Notes: generated by a model from the letters alone, not told the origin. 64,000 nt of DNA from Raineyella fluvialis (GCF_009646095.1 NZ_CP045725.1:2108001-2172000); one strand, 5' to 3'; positions 16,182 through 26,974 are shown, counted from the stretch's first letter. Translations and numbers: made by a program.

Positions 16182-16993
16182 CGGAGGTCATCACGCCACC
16201 CGGCCGATTCAATCTGCCTCGCTGGCATGAACTGTGGGAGGCACGCGAGGTCGCCTACCGCTTCGGCCAACGGGATGTTGTGCTGCGATATCGGCAGACA
16301 GCGATCGGGGTCGCGTGGGTGCTCCTGCAGCCGTTGGCTTCCGCAGGCATCTTCTCGATCGTCTTCGGCAGCGTCGCCAAGCTTCCGAGTGACGGCGTTC
16401 CCTACTTCCTTTTCAGCTTCGTGAGCATGCTGGCTTGGACGTTGTTCAGTGGACTGGTGAGCCGGGCCTCCAATTCGGTCGTCAGCAACCAGACCCTGGT
16501 GTCAAAGGTCTTCTTCCCGCGGATGCTGGTGCCCCTGTCGACGGTGTTCTCGGTGCTCCTCGACTTCGCTGTGGCACTTGCCCTCGGGATCGTGTTGTTG
16601 CTGATCTATGGAGTGAACCCGGGCTGGCCGATCCTGCTCGTCCCGATCTGGACCCTCCTGGTGCTCGCCTTCGGGATGGGTGTCGGTCTGGCTGCCTCCG
16701 CCCTCATGGTCAAGTACCGCGACGTGGCGTACGTGCTGCCGTGGCTCCTACAAATCGGCCTGTACGCCACACCGGTCGCCTATTCCCTCTCGGCTGTCCC
16801 CGGCCGTTACCACTGGCTGTTCCTCGCGAATCCCATGTCGTGGCTTCTCGAGTGTTTCCGGTGGTCGATGCTCGGAACGCCCGTGCCGCCGGCTTGGCAG
16901 ATCGGTGGCTCCGTGGCGGCGGGACTGGGAGCTCTCGTCTTCGGAGTGCTCGTCTTCCAAAGCCGAGAGCGTGTCTTCGCTGATCTGATCTGA
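16178..16993 (+). CDS. wzm: Polysaccharide ABC exporter permease (Wzm-like, ABC-2 type)
   Basis: A 271-aa protein with six predicted membrane helices. The N-terminal cytosolic block (REVAYRFGQRDVVLRYRQT) and AIGVAWVLLQPLA are characteristic of the TagG/Wzm family. It overlaps the ATPase gene by GTGA, so the two subunits are translated together. It forms the membrane channel of the exporter. The symbol is by analogy. Confidence 0.9.
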   Translation: MTEVITPPGRFNLPRWHELWEAREVAYRFGQRDVVLRYRQTAIGVAWVLLQPLASAGIFSIVFGSVAKLPSDGVPYFLFSFVSMLAWTLFSGLVSRASNSVVSNQTLVSKVFFPRMLVPLSTVFSVLLDFAVALALGIVLLLIYGVNPGWPILLVPIWTLLVLAFGMGVGLAASALMVKYRDVAYVLPWLLQIGLYATPVAYSLSAVPGRYHWLFLANPMSWLLECFRWSMLGTPVPPAWQIGGSVAAGLGALVFGVLVFQSRERVFADLI

Positions 16994-17032
16994 TCAGCCC
17001 TCATGATGTCCGGCGGACCCGACAAGGAAGGC

Positions 17033-17038
17033 TACTCT
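17033..17038 (+). promoter_or_regulatory. Leaderless -10 box (TACTCT)
   Basis: TACTCT, 6 nt, then GTG 17045. The spacing matches the other leaderless starts in the window and decides the start of the next gene. Confidence 0.5.
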
Positions 17039-17044
17039 GTGGCA

Positions 17045-17980
17045 GTGGGAAACAGCCCGGTCGAGTTTGTTATCAATTGCTTTGAGCGAAACATCGACCT
17101 CGTGACCCGGCCTGGTTTCCTGACAGCCGCGGTAGGTCAACACCGGTTCGATTTCGACACCCGCACGCTCCTCGTGAACAACGTCAATGACCGTGATGCC
17201 GCTGCCACTCTTGCGCAGGCCGCGGTGGATCGCGGCGAGGTCGACAGGTTCTTCTTCGTCCAGGATCTTTTCCCGAAGGGTCTGGAGGCGACAGGCTTGC
17301 GGGCTCGCCATTTCGGGCGCTACCTGCATTGGTCCGACTGCTGCGTGGCCGCCTTAGTCCTCCCGGGGCCGGATCTCCTGTGCTACGTCGACGTCGATCT
17401 CACTCTTGCGCAGCCCTTTGACTGGATCTCACCAGCCCTGGAGGTGATGCGGTCCGATCCCCGTGTCGCCGTCGGCAATCCGACCTGGAAGATGCTTGAC
17501 GGTCGATCATCCGCCAGGGACGAGGCCGACGAGGAGGGGACCGGGCATGTCCTGGGCTATGGGTTCAGTGACCAGGTCTTTCTGCTAAGGCGGTCTGTCT
17601 TCACGCGTCGGCTGCTGCCGCGCTGGCTTCCTTTGTGGGTGGCATGCCCGGCGTCCTGTCGGTATCCCGCCGTCCATCGAGGCTTCTTCTTCGAACAGGT
17701 GGTCGACGGCTTCATGCGCCGCCATGGCCTGTTGCGCGTGACGGTCTTGGGCGCGTCGTTCCAACCGATCCCGGTGAGCACCTACCCCGCCCGCACGCTA
17801 TGTGAACGAGTGCGCCGGAAGCGCAATGAGTTGGTCCTCGACGGACTGGCGGCGCTGCGGAGAACCTCCCCGAAACTGGTCAGCAGCCCTTGCCTTCGCG
17901 TCTGGGGACTGCTGGACCCCGTCCGTGTCCCTGAACGGATCGGGAAGTCGGCTCCGCGGATGTCCGAGGTGATTGACTGA
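17045..17980 (+). CDS. Uncharacterised GT-A-like glycosyltransferase
   Basis: 311 aa from GTG 17045; an in-frame ATG at 17003 is possible but lies upstream of the TACTCT promoter. I do not recognise the family with confidence. LLCYVDVDLTLAQPFDW looks like the metal-binding DxD of a GT-A enzyme. GYGFSDQVFLLRRSVF resembles the acceptor-side region where such enzymes report what they act on. The stop overlaps the start of the next gene (TGATG). A glycosyltransferase role is inferred from the DxD-like motif and the locus. Confidence 0.65.
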   Translation: MGNSPVEFVINCFERNIDLVTRPGFLTAAVGQHRFDFDTRTLLVNNVNDRDAAATLAQAAVDRGEVDRFFFVQDLFPKGLEATGLRARHFGRYLHWSDCCVAALVLPGPDLLCYVDVDLTLAQPFDWISPALEVMRSDPRVAVGNPTWKMLDGRSSARDEADEEGTGHVLGYGFSDQVFLLRRSVFTRRLLPRWLPLWVACPASCRYPAVHRGFFFEQVVDGFMRRHGLLRVTVLGASFQPIPVSTYPARTLCERVRRKRNELVLDGLAALRRTSPKLVSSPCLRVWGLLDPVRVPERIGKSAPRMSEVID

Positions 17981-18855
17981 TGACATCCAGGAAAATCGGT
18001 GCTTACGTTCTTGCGGGCGATCCTGTGTGGTTGGCCTCAAGTCTGTCTCGCTACTACGCCGTCCTCGACTCATTGGTGGTCGTTGCCCCGTCCAGTAGAC
18101 GCGGCTGGACGGGACGTCCCATCCCTGTGGACGAGTGCCTTGCCGTCGTGACCGGGGTGGATGTCCGAGGAATCCATCGAGTGGTGTGGGGAGAGTGGCA
18201 GGACCCGGTGAATCCCATGCTTGCCGATACGGCCCAGCGGCAAGCAGGAATCGACGCACTCGGGACTGGCGTTGACTGGATCCTGCAGATCGACAATGAC
18301 GAAGTGCTGCCTGATGTCGAAGCTCTCTTGCGCGCCATCGACGAGGCGGAATCCCGCTCCATCCCTGCGGTGGAGTGGCCGATGCGTATTCTGTTTCGCC
18401 GGACAGGGCCAGGGTCATTCCTCGAGGTCTGTAGTGAGGACGGAGACCCACGGTACGACTATCCCGGTCCGGTCGCTGTGCGGGCGGGCTCGAGGACTGT
18501 GGACGCCCGCCGATGTCAGGGTGCCTTCTTGCGCCCCGTCGTGCGGGGCGACGATCGATCGCTCCAATTGAAGCACCCCAGCACCGACCAAGAGATCCGA
18601 GCTGAAATCCTCGAGCCGGAACAGGCGATCATCCACAACTCCTGGGGGCGTACCCCGGGCGAGATTCGCCGGAAGATCGGCAGCTGGGGCCATGCCGCCG
18701 GCTTCAAGAGTCAGGTCTTCTACTGGCTGCGCTGGTGGCCGGCGCCCCTCATGTGGCGTGTAATGAGAGATTTCCATCCTTTCGCGCGAGGCTTGTGGCC
18801 TCGTCTGCGGCGCAGCGACGATGTCAGGGGACTCCTGATCGAATCAGATCGCTGA
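17980..18855 (+). CDS. Glycosyltransferase family 2-like protein
   Basis: A 291-aa protein. VDWILQIDNDEVLPDVEALL carries a D-x-D-E metal-binding segment of GT2-like enzymes, with N-terminal IGAYVLAGDPVWLASSLSRY. The C-terminal part (GEIRRKIGSWGHAAGFKS) fits the helical region seen in 'glycosyltransferase family 92/2-like' proteins. It shares one base with the previous stop, so the two are coupled. Confidence 0.7.
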   Translation: MTSRKIGAYVLAGDPVWLASSLSRYYAVLDSLVVVAPSSRRGWTGRPIPVDECLAVVTGVDVRGIHRVVWGEWQDPVNPMLADTAQRQAGIDALGTGVDWILQIDNDEVLPDVEALLRAIDEAESRSIPAVEWPMRILFRRTGPGSFLEVCSEDGDPRYDYPGPVAVRAGSRTVDARRCQGAFLRPVVRGDDRSLQLKHPSTDQEIRAEILEPEQAIIHNSWGRTPGEIRRKIGSWGHAAGFKSQVFYWLRWWPAPLMWRVMRDFHPFARGLWPRLRRSDDVRGLLIESDR

Positions 18856-18954
18856 GGACTCCGGGCGCGTTCCATGGTCAGCGGTTCCTAGCGCTGCGGG
18901 ACAAGGGGCGAGCCGCCTGGACTGGTACGTGTCGGACTTCGGGGAGGCAAGGGA

Positions 18955-19857
18955 ATGCCAGGGACTAATTCGGCCGGCGACGACCAGGTTCCGGTCAGCA
19001 TCGTCATACCGTGCTACAACAATGACCCCAGTCATCTTGCGCAGGCGGTGGGATCTGCCTTGGCGCAAGATCATCCTTGCGTCGACGTCGTGGTGGTGGA
19101 TGACGGCTCAACCAGACCGGCGACTATTGAGGCCCTCAACGGGCTTGAGGGTGTGACACTGATCCGACAGTCCAATCGCGGTCCTGCCGCTGCTCGTAAT
19201 AGTGGCATCCGTGCAGCACGGGGATGTGTCGTGATTCCGCTGGATGCTGATGATTGGATCGATCCCCAGTACGCGGGGGAGGCGGCGGTGAAGCTCGCCA
19301 CGGAGGAGGTGACCGTCGCCTATCCGCGGCTGAAGGCGTTCGAGGGGAGCTCGTACGAGTTGGGACTGCGCGGGCAGATACCGTTATTGGATTTCATGCG
19401 CACCAGCGCAATTCCCGTTGCCTCGGCCTTTCGAAAGTCGGACTGGCAACGCTGTGGCGGGTACGACGAGTCCCTCCTCGAAGGCCACGAGGACCATGAA
19501 TTCTGGATCCGCTTGCTGGTCGTGAGCGGCGGTGTGGCGGCTCCGGTGCCGACGTCGGTCTTCCACTATCGCGAACGTCGGGGGTCACGCTCGAAGGAGC
19601 GGCCCTTCGAGGACGATCTGGCGCGTACCCGGCATCGAGTAGTCGCGAACAGCACCCCGGAGACGATGGAGCTGCTCCTGCGGGCGAGCTGGGACTACAT
19701 GGACAAACAGCAGGCGGAACTCACTGGACTCCGACAGGACTGGCTGTACGTGCGGCCACGCCTCGGAGCGGTCCGGCGCTGGCTGCAGCGCATTGTTCGT
19801 CCTGAGGCGCTGCGGGGCCTCAGACGAACCGCTTCGCGTAGCCGAGACGATAGGTGA
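18955..19857 (+). CDS. Glycosyltransferase family 2
   Basis: A 300-aa inverting GT-A enzyme: VSIVIPCYNNDPSHLAQAVG, VVVVDDGSTRP, GPAAARNSGIRAARG and LDADDWIDPQ (the DxD) are in canonical order, and EGHEDHEFWIRL holds the catalytic base region. The ribosome binding site GGGGAGGCAAGGGA lies before ATG 18955. Its 3' end overlaps the convergent acetyltransferase gene by 38 bp. Confidence 0.9.
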   Translation: MPGTNSAGDDQVPVSIVIPCYNNDPSHLAQAVGSALAQDHPCVDVVVVDDGSTRPATIEALNGLEGVTLIRQSNRGPAAARNSGIRAARGCVVIPLDADDWIDPQYAGEAAVKLATEEVTVAYPRLKAFEGSSYELGLRGQIPLLDFMRTSAIPVASAFRKSDWQRCGGYDESLLEGHEDHEFWIRLLVVSGGVAAPVPTSVFHYRERRGSRSKERPFEDDLARTRHRVVANSTPETMELLLRASWDYMDKQQAELTGLRQDWLYVRPRLGAVRRWLQRIVRPEALRGLRRTASRSRDDR

Positions 19858-20413
19858 GTTCGGTGCTCCGGTCGGCGATGCGGCGGGCCGGGTTACCCCC
19901 GACGATGGTGAATGGTGGAACGTCACGAGGAACGACAGCCCCAGCGGCCACCACGGCACCTTCACCGATCGTGACGCCGGGCAGGATGATGGCGTGACTG
20001 GATACCCAGGCGTGGTCTCCGATGGTCACGGGAGCCCCGGTCTCCGCGAAGTCGCTTGATTGAACATCGTGCTCGCGGGTGAAGATCGTGACGTGACTGC
20101 CAAGATTGACGGAGTCACCGATCACCAGCCCGGACCGTCCATCCAGGAAGCAGGAGTCACCAATGGTGCAGTACTCGCCGATCGTGATCGATTCCGGCGC
20201 GTAGAACTCGGCTCGCCAGTGGATGCTGGACGTGGTCGGCAACTTCATGCCCGCCCGTCGGTAGGCCAAGTTGCGGACGCGATGCGACGGCACGTGTCCG
20301 ATGTCCGCCAGGAGTCGCAGTCTCAAGTCTGACCAGACGTCATTACGCCATCTGTTGGCGTTGAGCGCCCACGCCGGGGCAGCCTGCTTCAGCGTTTCTT
20401 TCACCGTTGCCAT
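19820..20413 (-). CDS. Hexapeptide-repeat O-acetyltransferase (WcaF/colanic acid type)
   Basis: A 197-aa left-handed beta-helix acyltransferase that would transfer acetyl from acetyl-CoA to a sugar hydroxyl. Repeats run from APESITIGEYCTIGDSCFLD to TIGEGAVVAAGAVVPRDVP, with the catalytic His probably in IFTREHDVQS. ATG 20413 is favoured over one at 20458 because GAGGGAG sits 6-12 nt upstream. The 3' end overlaps the convergent GT2 gene. It probably decorates the locus polysaccharide. Confidence 0.87.
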   Translation of the reverse strand: MATVKETLKQAAPAWALNANRWRNDVWSDLRLRLLADIGHVPSHRVRNLAYRRAGMKLPTTSSIHWRAEFYAPESITIGEYCTIGDSCFLDGRSGLVIGDSVNLGSHVTIFTREHDVQSSDFAETGAPVTIGDHAWVSSHAIILPGVTIGEGAVVAAGAVVPRDVPPFTIVGGNPARRIADRSTELTYRLGYAKRFV

Positions 20414-20517
20414 CGAGACTCCCTCGGGTTCCTGTCGGCCGCTCCGCTCTGCGGTCACCTGCGCCCTCTGCTCGGCAAACGCAGTCTAGTGGGCAGGCGC
20501 AGCAGACTCGGCATGTT

Positions 20518-21492
20518 TCAGTCGCGTCGGGCAAGCCAACGTGTCACCAGCCTTTCCAGGGCCGCAGGCGCACGACCATACCGCCTGACGACATGTGCCA
20601 ATACCGCCCAGATGATGATGATGCCCTGGTGCTGCGCCAACGTGTACTGACGCTGGCGCAAGGCGGTTGCCACGACGGGGAGCACATGCCTCCGCAGGAA
20701 CCGGGCCCGAGTGGCGAGGGACCATGGACGGCGCACGGCTCCGAACAGCAAACCGTTGCGGGTGTAGTAGAAGGTGCCGAGGTAGGAGTACGTGCCGGTG
20801 AACGACGCGGACACGCGATGGTAGATCACCACCGTGGTCGCGACAACCAACGGGATATTCAGGGCAGCGGCGCGAACGCTCCAGTCGGAGTCCTCGAAGT
20901 TGAGGAAGTAGCGCTCATCGAAGAGGCCGATGCGCCGCCAGGTGTCGGCGCTGGCGGTGACGCAGCAGCCGGCGAGAATCTGGGTCATCCGCAATGCAGG
21001 CCTACCGGTCGGCTCTGCGGAGCTGATCTCCGTCTCGGACAGGTGCCGTGCGAGGCTGGTCGGGGAGTCGATCACCCCACCCGCGAACCACACCTTCTCT
21101 GTCCCGTCCGCGTAGCGGACCTCCGGGCTCACCGCGGCACCGGTACGAGCCACTTTCGCCAAGGACCTGATGACTCCGGGTGGCACGATCGTGTCGTTGT
21201 TCAGCACTGTGATCGTCGAGGCTCCAGCGTCGAGAGCCCACTGGATCCCTCGATTCATTCCGCCGGAGAAACCGAGGTTGGTGGTGGTCTGGAGAGTGGC
21301 GACTTGGGGCCAGCGCTGGGACACCGCCTCGAGCACGCCGTCGAAAGATCCGTTGTCGATGACCAGTACCGACGCCTCGGGTGAACCGGTGACGAGAGAC
21401 TCGACGCAGGCCACGGTATCGTCGCGGCCGAAGTACGACAGTACGACGACCACATCGGCGCCCTCACGGTCAGGCGTCACATCGTCCGGCAC
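20518..21492 (-). CDS. Glycosyltransferase family 2 (rhamnosyltransferase-like)
   Basis: A 324-aa enzyme. ADVVVVLSYFGRDDTVACVE, VLVIDNGSFDG, NLGFSGGMNRGI and ITVLNNDTIVPP define the GT-A core; ERYFLNFEDSDWSVRA is the rhamnosyltransferase-type acceptor region. The tail is amphipathic and may lie on the membrane. GTG 21492 has AAGGGGG upstream. With rml genes in the same locus, dTDP-rhamnose is a reasonable but unproven donor. Confidence 0.88.
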   Translation of the reverse strand: MPDDVTPDREGADVVVVLSYFGRDDTVACVESLVTGSPEASVLVIDNGSFDGVLEAVSQRWPQVATLQTTTNLGFSGGMNRGIQWALDAGASTITVLNNDTIVPPGVIRSLAKVARTGAAVSPEVRYADGTEKVWFAGGVIDSPTSLARHLSETEISSAEPTGRPALRMTQILAGCCVTASADTWRRIGLFDERYFLNFEDSDWSVRAAALNIPLVVATTVVIYHRVSASFTGTYSYLGTFYYTRNGLLFGAVRRPWSLATRARFLRRHVLPVVATALRQRQYTLAQHQGIIIIWAVLAHVVRRYGRAPAALERLVTRWLARRD

Positions 21493-21774
21493 CCTTGACC
21501 CCCTTGTCCTGTCGCGCCGGCAGGGTCGTCGGTGAAGGTATCCTCCTGCGGGCGTCCGTCGGGGATCAGGCTACAGGTTCGGCATGCTTGGGTCCCCCTG
21601 TACGATGGTCCCCTCTCGTTCTCCGGTGACCATGGAGGGCCGAAACGTATTGCGGGCAGGGCACAGGGGATGTAGTGCTTCCAGCTGGGATAAGGTGCCG
21701 GAGGTGGATGCCGTGCCCGCAGGAGGACTCCGGCCTGGGGCCGGCAGCGCCTCGGGTCGACCCTAGGGGGACGC
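21493..21774. other. Divergent intergenic region
   Basis: This 282-bp stretch separates the leftward GT2 gene from the rightward WbsX-like gene. No coding sequence is credible. TAAGGT at 21691-21696 may be a -10 box for the rightward operon. No clear box was found for the leftward gene. Confidence 0.5.
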
Positions 21775-22839
21775 ATGGAGACAACAGCCCGCGCTGTGGC
21801 TTTCTATCTGCCGCAGTATTTCCCGATCCCCGAGAACGATGAGTGGTGGGGGCCGGGATTCACCGAGTGGACCAATGTCGCCCGTGCACGCCGGCTCTTC
21901 CCTGGTCACCAACAGCCGATCCTTCCCGGAGAATTGGGATTCTACGATCTACGGGTCCCGGAGACTCGACAGGCACAAAGTGACCTGGCGAGGGAATACG
22001 GGATCGAGGCATTCGCCTACTGGCACTACTGGTTCGGTCATGGTCGGCGCATCTTGGAGCGGCCCTTCCGGGAGGTGCTGCACTCAGGAGAGCCGAACAT
22101 CTCGTTCTGCCTCGCTTGGGCGAATCAGACGTGGAGCGGTGTCTGGCACGGTGCCCGGGACCGCATTCTGCTGGAGCAGCTGTACCCGGGGCGGGAGGAC
22201 GACCAGGCCCACTTCGACACCATCCTCCCGGCGTTCCGGGACGATCGATACCTTCGCGTGGGGGATCGGCCGGTCTTCTACGTCTTCCGTCCGGAGGACC
22301 TGCCCGATGCTGCGGAGTTCGTCGACCGTTGGCAGGGCATGGCTCGCGCTGCTGGCCTGCCCGGGCTCTATCTCGTGGGCGAGATGAGCAATGCCATGGG
22401 GTTGCCCACCTACACCAGCGGACCGGCGGACGGTTTCGATGCGACCGTCTACATGAGGCTGCCGGCCGCTCAAGATGCTCATTCTCGTTTCCGAATGCGC
22501 GCCATGCGAAAGATTCTGGGCGGTCCTGAGGTATATCCCTACTCCGACTCCGCCGTCGTGGGCACGGTCACCGGTCCTGATATTCAGCCCGTCGTTTATC
22601 CGAATTGGGACAACACCCCACGCTCACGCCGAGGGGGACTTGTGCTCACCGGTGCCACCCCCGACAAGTTCCGCCGCAACGTCGAGGACGCAGTGGACCT
22701 ACTTGCCGGCCGCGTCCACGACGAGCGCCTTCTCTGGATCAAGTCGTGGAACGAATGGGCCGAGGGGAACCACCTGGAGCCCGATCTTGCTCATGGCCGG
22801 GCCTGGCTGGAGGCGTTGCGCGACGGGTTGTCGCGATGA
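21775..22839 (+). CDS. WbsX-like protein (GH99-like domain)
   Basis: A 354-aa protein that matches the WbsX family found in O-antigen and capsule loci: AVAFYLPQYFPIPENDEWWG, GFTEWTNVARARRLFPGHQQ and a second half with WIKSWNEWAEGNHLEPD. The fold is related to GH99 endo-mannosidases/mannanases, although the family is often named a glycosyltransferase. No signal peptide is present, so it is cytoplasmic. It may trim or transfer a lipid-linked glycan. It is coupled to the next gene by ATGA. RBS GGGGGACGC precedes ATG. Confidence 0.88.
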   Translation: METTARAVAFYLPQYFPIPENDEWWGPGFTEWTNVARARRLFPGHQQPILPGELGFYDLRVPETRQAQSDLAREYGIEAFAYWHYWFGHGRRILERPFREVLHSGEPNISFCLAWANQTWSGVWHGARDRILLEQLYPGREDDQAHFDTILPAFRDDRYLRVGDRPVFYVFRPEDLPDAAEFVDRWQGMARAAGLPGLYLVGEMSNAMGLPTYTSGPADGFDATVYMRLPAAQDAHSRFRMRAMRKILGGPEVYPYSDSAVVGTVTGPDIQPVVYPNWDNTPRSRRGGLVLTGATPDKFRRNVEDAVDLLAGRVHDERLLWIKSWNEWAEGNHLEPDLAHGRAWLEALRDGLSR

Positions 22840-23876
22840 GCGAGGGTCCTTTGAGGATCGCCATGATCTCCTACTACCTCCCCAGCGGTAGCAAGATCGG
22901 GGTGGGTTATCAAGTGCACGCCCTCGCCTCCGAACTCGTCCGGCAAGGACACCAGGTCGATGTGTTCAGCAATTGTCCGCCCGTGGACGGCGCGACGTAC
23001 GGACACCATCACATCCCGCTGTCCGGCTCAATGAGGACCTTCCGGTTCGCTCTCGCGTTGCGGAAGGTCGACTTCAGCTCATACGACGTTCTCCACGCAC
23101 ATGGCGACGACTACTGGCTGTGGCGCCGCCGAGTCCCGCGCCATGTCCGCACGCTGCACGGCTCGTGCTTCGAGGAGGCCCTCCATATTAGGGGGGCCCG
23201 GGAGAAGCTGCGGATGGTCGCCCTCGGGTTCAGCGAGGTGCTGGCCAGTCTCGTCGCTGATGTGACCGTGGCCGTGTCTCCTGACACGCTGCGCTGGACT
23301 CCGTGGGTTCGCGGTGTGATCCCGAACGGAGTGGACACCGCGCGATTCCATCCCCGACCCGGGCTGCAATCCGAGGTACCGAGCATCCTGTTCGTGGGGA
23401 CGTGGGGCGGTCGCAAGCGTGGGGCGGAACTCGCACGCATCTTCTCCGAACAGGTACGGCCCGCCGTCCCCAGCGCCGAGTTGTGGATGGTCACCCAAGA
23501 TGCACCGGCCGATGTCGGCCCTGGCATCAAGGTGCTCGGTCGGCTGTCCGACGATGAGCTGGCGGAGGCCTATGCGAAGGCTTGGGTGTTCTGCCTGCCG
23601 TCCTCATACGAGGGGTTTGGCGTCCCGTACGCGGAGGCGATGGCTTCGGGCCTTCCCGTGGTGGCCACTCCCAATGTGGGGGCTCGGTACGTCACTCGTG
23701 GCGGCAGGGATGCTGCACTTACGGAGCTGGAGGATCTCGCCCTACCTCTGGTCGATCTCCTGCAAAATCCGGCCCGACGAGAGGATCTGCAGGGACGCGG
23801 GATCGTACGGGCAGGCGCGTTCTCTTTGGATTTCGTCGCTGCCGAATATGTGCGCCTGTATCGTCCCGTGACATAG
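22836..23876 (+). CDS. Glycosyltransferase family 4
   Basis: A 346-aa GT-B enzyme starting MSEGPLRIAMISYYLPSGSK. The donor domain has SILFVGTWGGRKRGAELARI and PSSYEGFGVPYAEAMASGLP (E-x7-E). The start ATG overlaps the WbsX stop; the open frame upstream only shadows that gene. Specificity is unknown. Confidence 0.88.
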   Translation: MSEGPLRIAMISYYLPSGSKIGVGYQVHALASELVRQGHQVDVFSNCPPVDGATYGHHHIPLSGSMRTFRFALALRKVDFSSYDVLHAHGDDYWLWRRRVPRHVRTLHGSCFEEALHIRGAREKLRMVALGFSEVLASLVADVTVAVSPDTLRWTPWVRGVIPNGVDTARFHPRPGLQSEVPSILFVGTWGGRKRGAELARIFSEQVRPAVPSAELWMVTQDAPADVGPGIKVLGRLSDDELAEAYAKAWVFCLPSSYEGFGVPYAEAMASGLPVVATPNVGARYVTRGGRDAALTELEDLALPLVDLLQNPARREDLQGRGIVRAGAFSLDFVAAEYVRLYRPVT

Positions 23877-23960
23877 CGATAGTAATCAGGGCGGCGGCCG
23901 GCCGGCTGGTTCTCCCGGCGGGTTGGTGGTGAACGGTAGGAGGCAGGGATAACACACATC

Positions 23961-25088
23961 GTGCAATTGGTGCCTTTCATGGGGTCCGGGAGCGGCGTCG
24001 CCGGAGTCGCCTGGAATCTGGATCGGGAGTTCCGAGCGCTGGGCGTCGAGGTCGAGAGCTTCACCTATGAGGATGCCCTGCAGGGGCGCCCCGCACATCG
24101 GATGCCGAAAGGCCGCCTGCGGCATGCTCTCGCGGTGACTGGCCGGATGATGTGGTTCCTCACTGTCGGTACACGTCGTGCGAAGCGGTATCTTGCTGAG
24201 CGGCCGGGTGCGGTGTCGATCTGTCACAACGATTTGCTGGTAGGCGACATCTATGTGAATCACGGGCTGGTTGTTGCTGCCATGCGTGCTCGGGGGCACG
24301 CGCTGTGGCGTATGTTGCGGAATCCAACGCACCCGTTCACGTTCTTCCGTGATCTCTATCGCTACCACAGTCGTGCGCACCGAGTGGTGGTTGCCCTCTC
24401 GAACTCAGAGGTCACCACCCTCAAGGAGACGTTCGGAGGTATCCGACCAAGAGTGGTCGTCATTCCGAACGGTGTGGACTTCGAGCGTTTTCACCTTCCC
24501 AGTGCCGATGAGCGTGCACAAGCGCGTGCGGAATTCCAGCTCGGTCAGGACGACAGGGTGGCGTTGTTCGTCGGGCACGAATTCGAACGCAAGGGCCTTG
24601 ACCTTGCGATCGAGGCGTTGGTGCATGCGCCGACAGTGCTGCTCCTCGTCGTGGGTGGCATTCGCCGCACGATCCTGGACGCTGGGCGGCAGGCGGAGAC
24701 TCTCGGCGTGGCCGACCGCGTCCTGTTCCTCGGGCCGCGGGGTGACGTGCCACACTTGATGGCCGCCAGCGACATGTTCCTCATGCCGAGCTACTACGAA
24801 TCCAGCGGCTTGGTCTACCTCGAGGCGCTGGCCTGCGGGCTTCCGGTCGTCTCGACGCGGGTGGGGATCGTGCCCGAAGTTGTTGTGGACGGTGTCAACG
24901 GTTATCTCGTCGAGCGCGACCCGGCCCTTATCGGGGATCGTCTGGAGGTCTTGGCCGCGGCAGACCTCACACCGTGGCGCGAGCGGGCCCACACGAGCGT
25001 CGAGAGCTACTCGTGGCGCGCGATCGCGCAGCGATACGTGGACTTGGCCGTGGCGATCAGCGAACAGCCACCTGCGGAGCGTGTCTGA
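23961..25088 (+). CDS. Glycosyltransferase family 4 (paralogue B), start uncertain
   Basis: 375 aa from GTG 23961. It is a paralogue of the protein at 10286-11452, sharing VSICHNDLLVGDIYVNHG and ALFVGHEFERKGLDLAIEAL. The paralogue has an IVQIVP block about 16 residues in, whereas here IVQLVP would be split by the GTG start. A strong GGAGG at 23939-23943 is 17 nt from this GTG but 5 nt from an in-frame ATA (23949). Alternatively, one added G at 23946-23948 would join GTG 23929 in frame and give 386 aa, close to the paralogue's 388. The start is therefore unresolved; the body of the gene is clear. Confidence 0.82.
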   Translation: MQLVPFMGSGSGVAGVAWNLDREFRALGVEVESFTYEDALQGRPAHRMPKGRLRHALAVTGRMMWFLTVGTRRAKRYLAERPGAVSICHNDLLVGDIYVNHGLVVAAMRARGHALWRMLRNPTHPFTFFRDLYRYHSRAHRVVVALSNSEVTTLKETFGGIRPRVVVIPNGVDFERFHLPSADERAQARAEFQLGQDDRVALFVGHEFERKGLDLAIEALVHAPTVLLLVVGGIRRTILDAGRQAETLGVADRVLFLGPRGDVPHLMAASDMFLMPSYYESSGLVYLEALACGLPVVSTRVGIVPEVVVDGVNGYLVERDPALIGDRLEVLAAADLTPWRERAHTSVESYSWRAIAQRYVDLAVAISEQPPAERV

Positions 25089-25161
25089 ACCGCCGAGTCC
25101 CGGGTGGGGTTCTTTACGACCGCATCGAAGCCGCGTCTTGCGGATGCGGCAAGCAGAAAGG

Positions 25162-25213
25162 CTTCTCGCGGGTTGGAGGGTCGCATTGAGCGAACTCTCC
25201 AACCCGCGAGAAG
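25162..25213. terminator. Bidirectional terminator, 17-bp perfect stem
   Basis: Arms at 25162-25178 and 25197-25213 are exactly complementary over 17 bp, with an 18-nt loop. The hairpin lies between convergent genes (GT4 and the Tat-exported protein) and ends 4 bp from the latter's stop. No long T-run is present, as is common in high-GC actinobacteria. Confidence 0.75.
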
Positions 25214-25217
25214 GACT

Positions 25218-26949
<1,732 letters not shown>

Positions 26950-26974
26950 CCGGCCGGCCGAGGGAGTGGCGACG

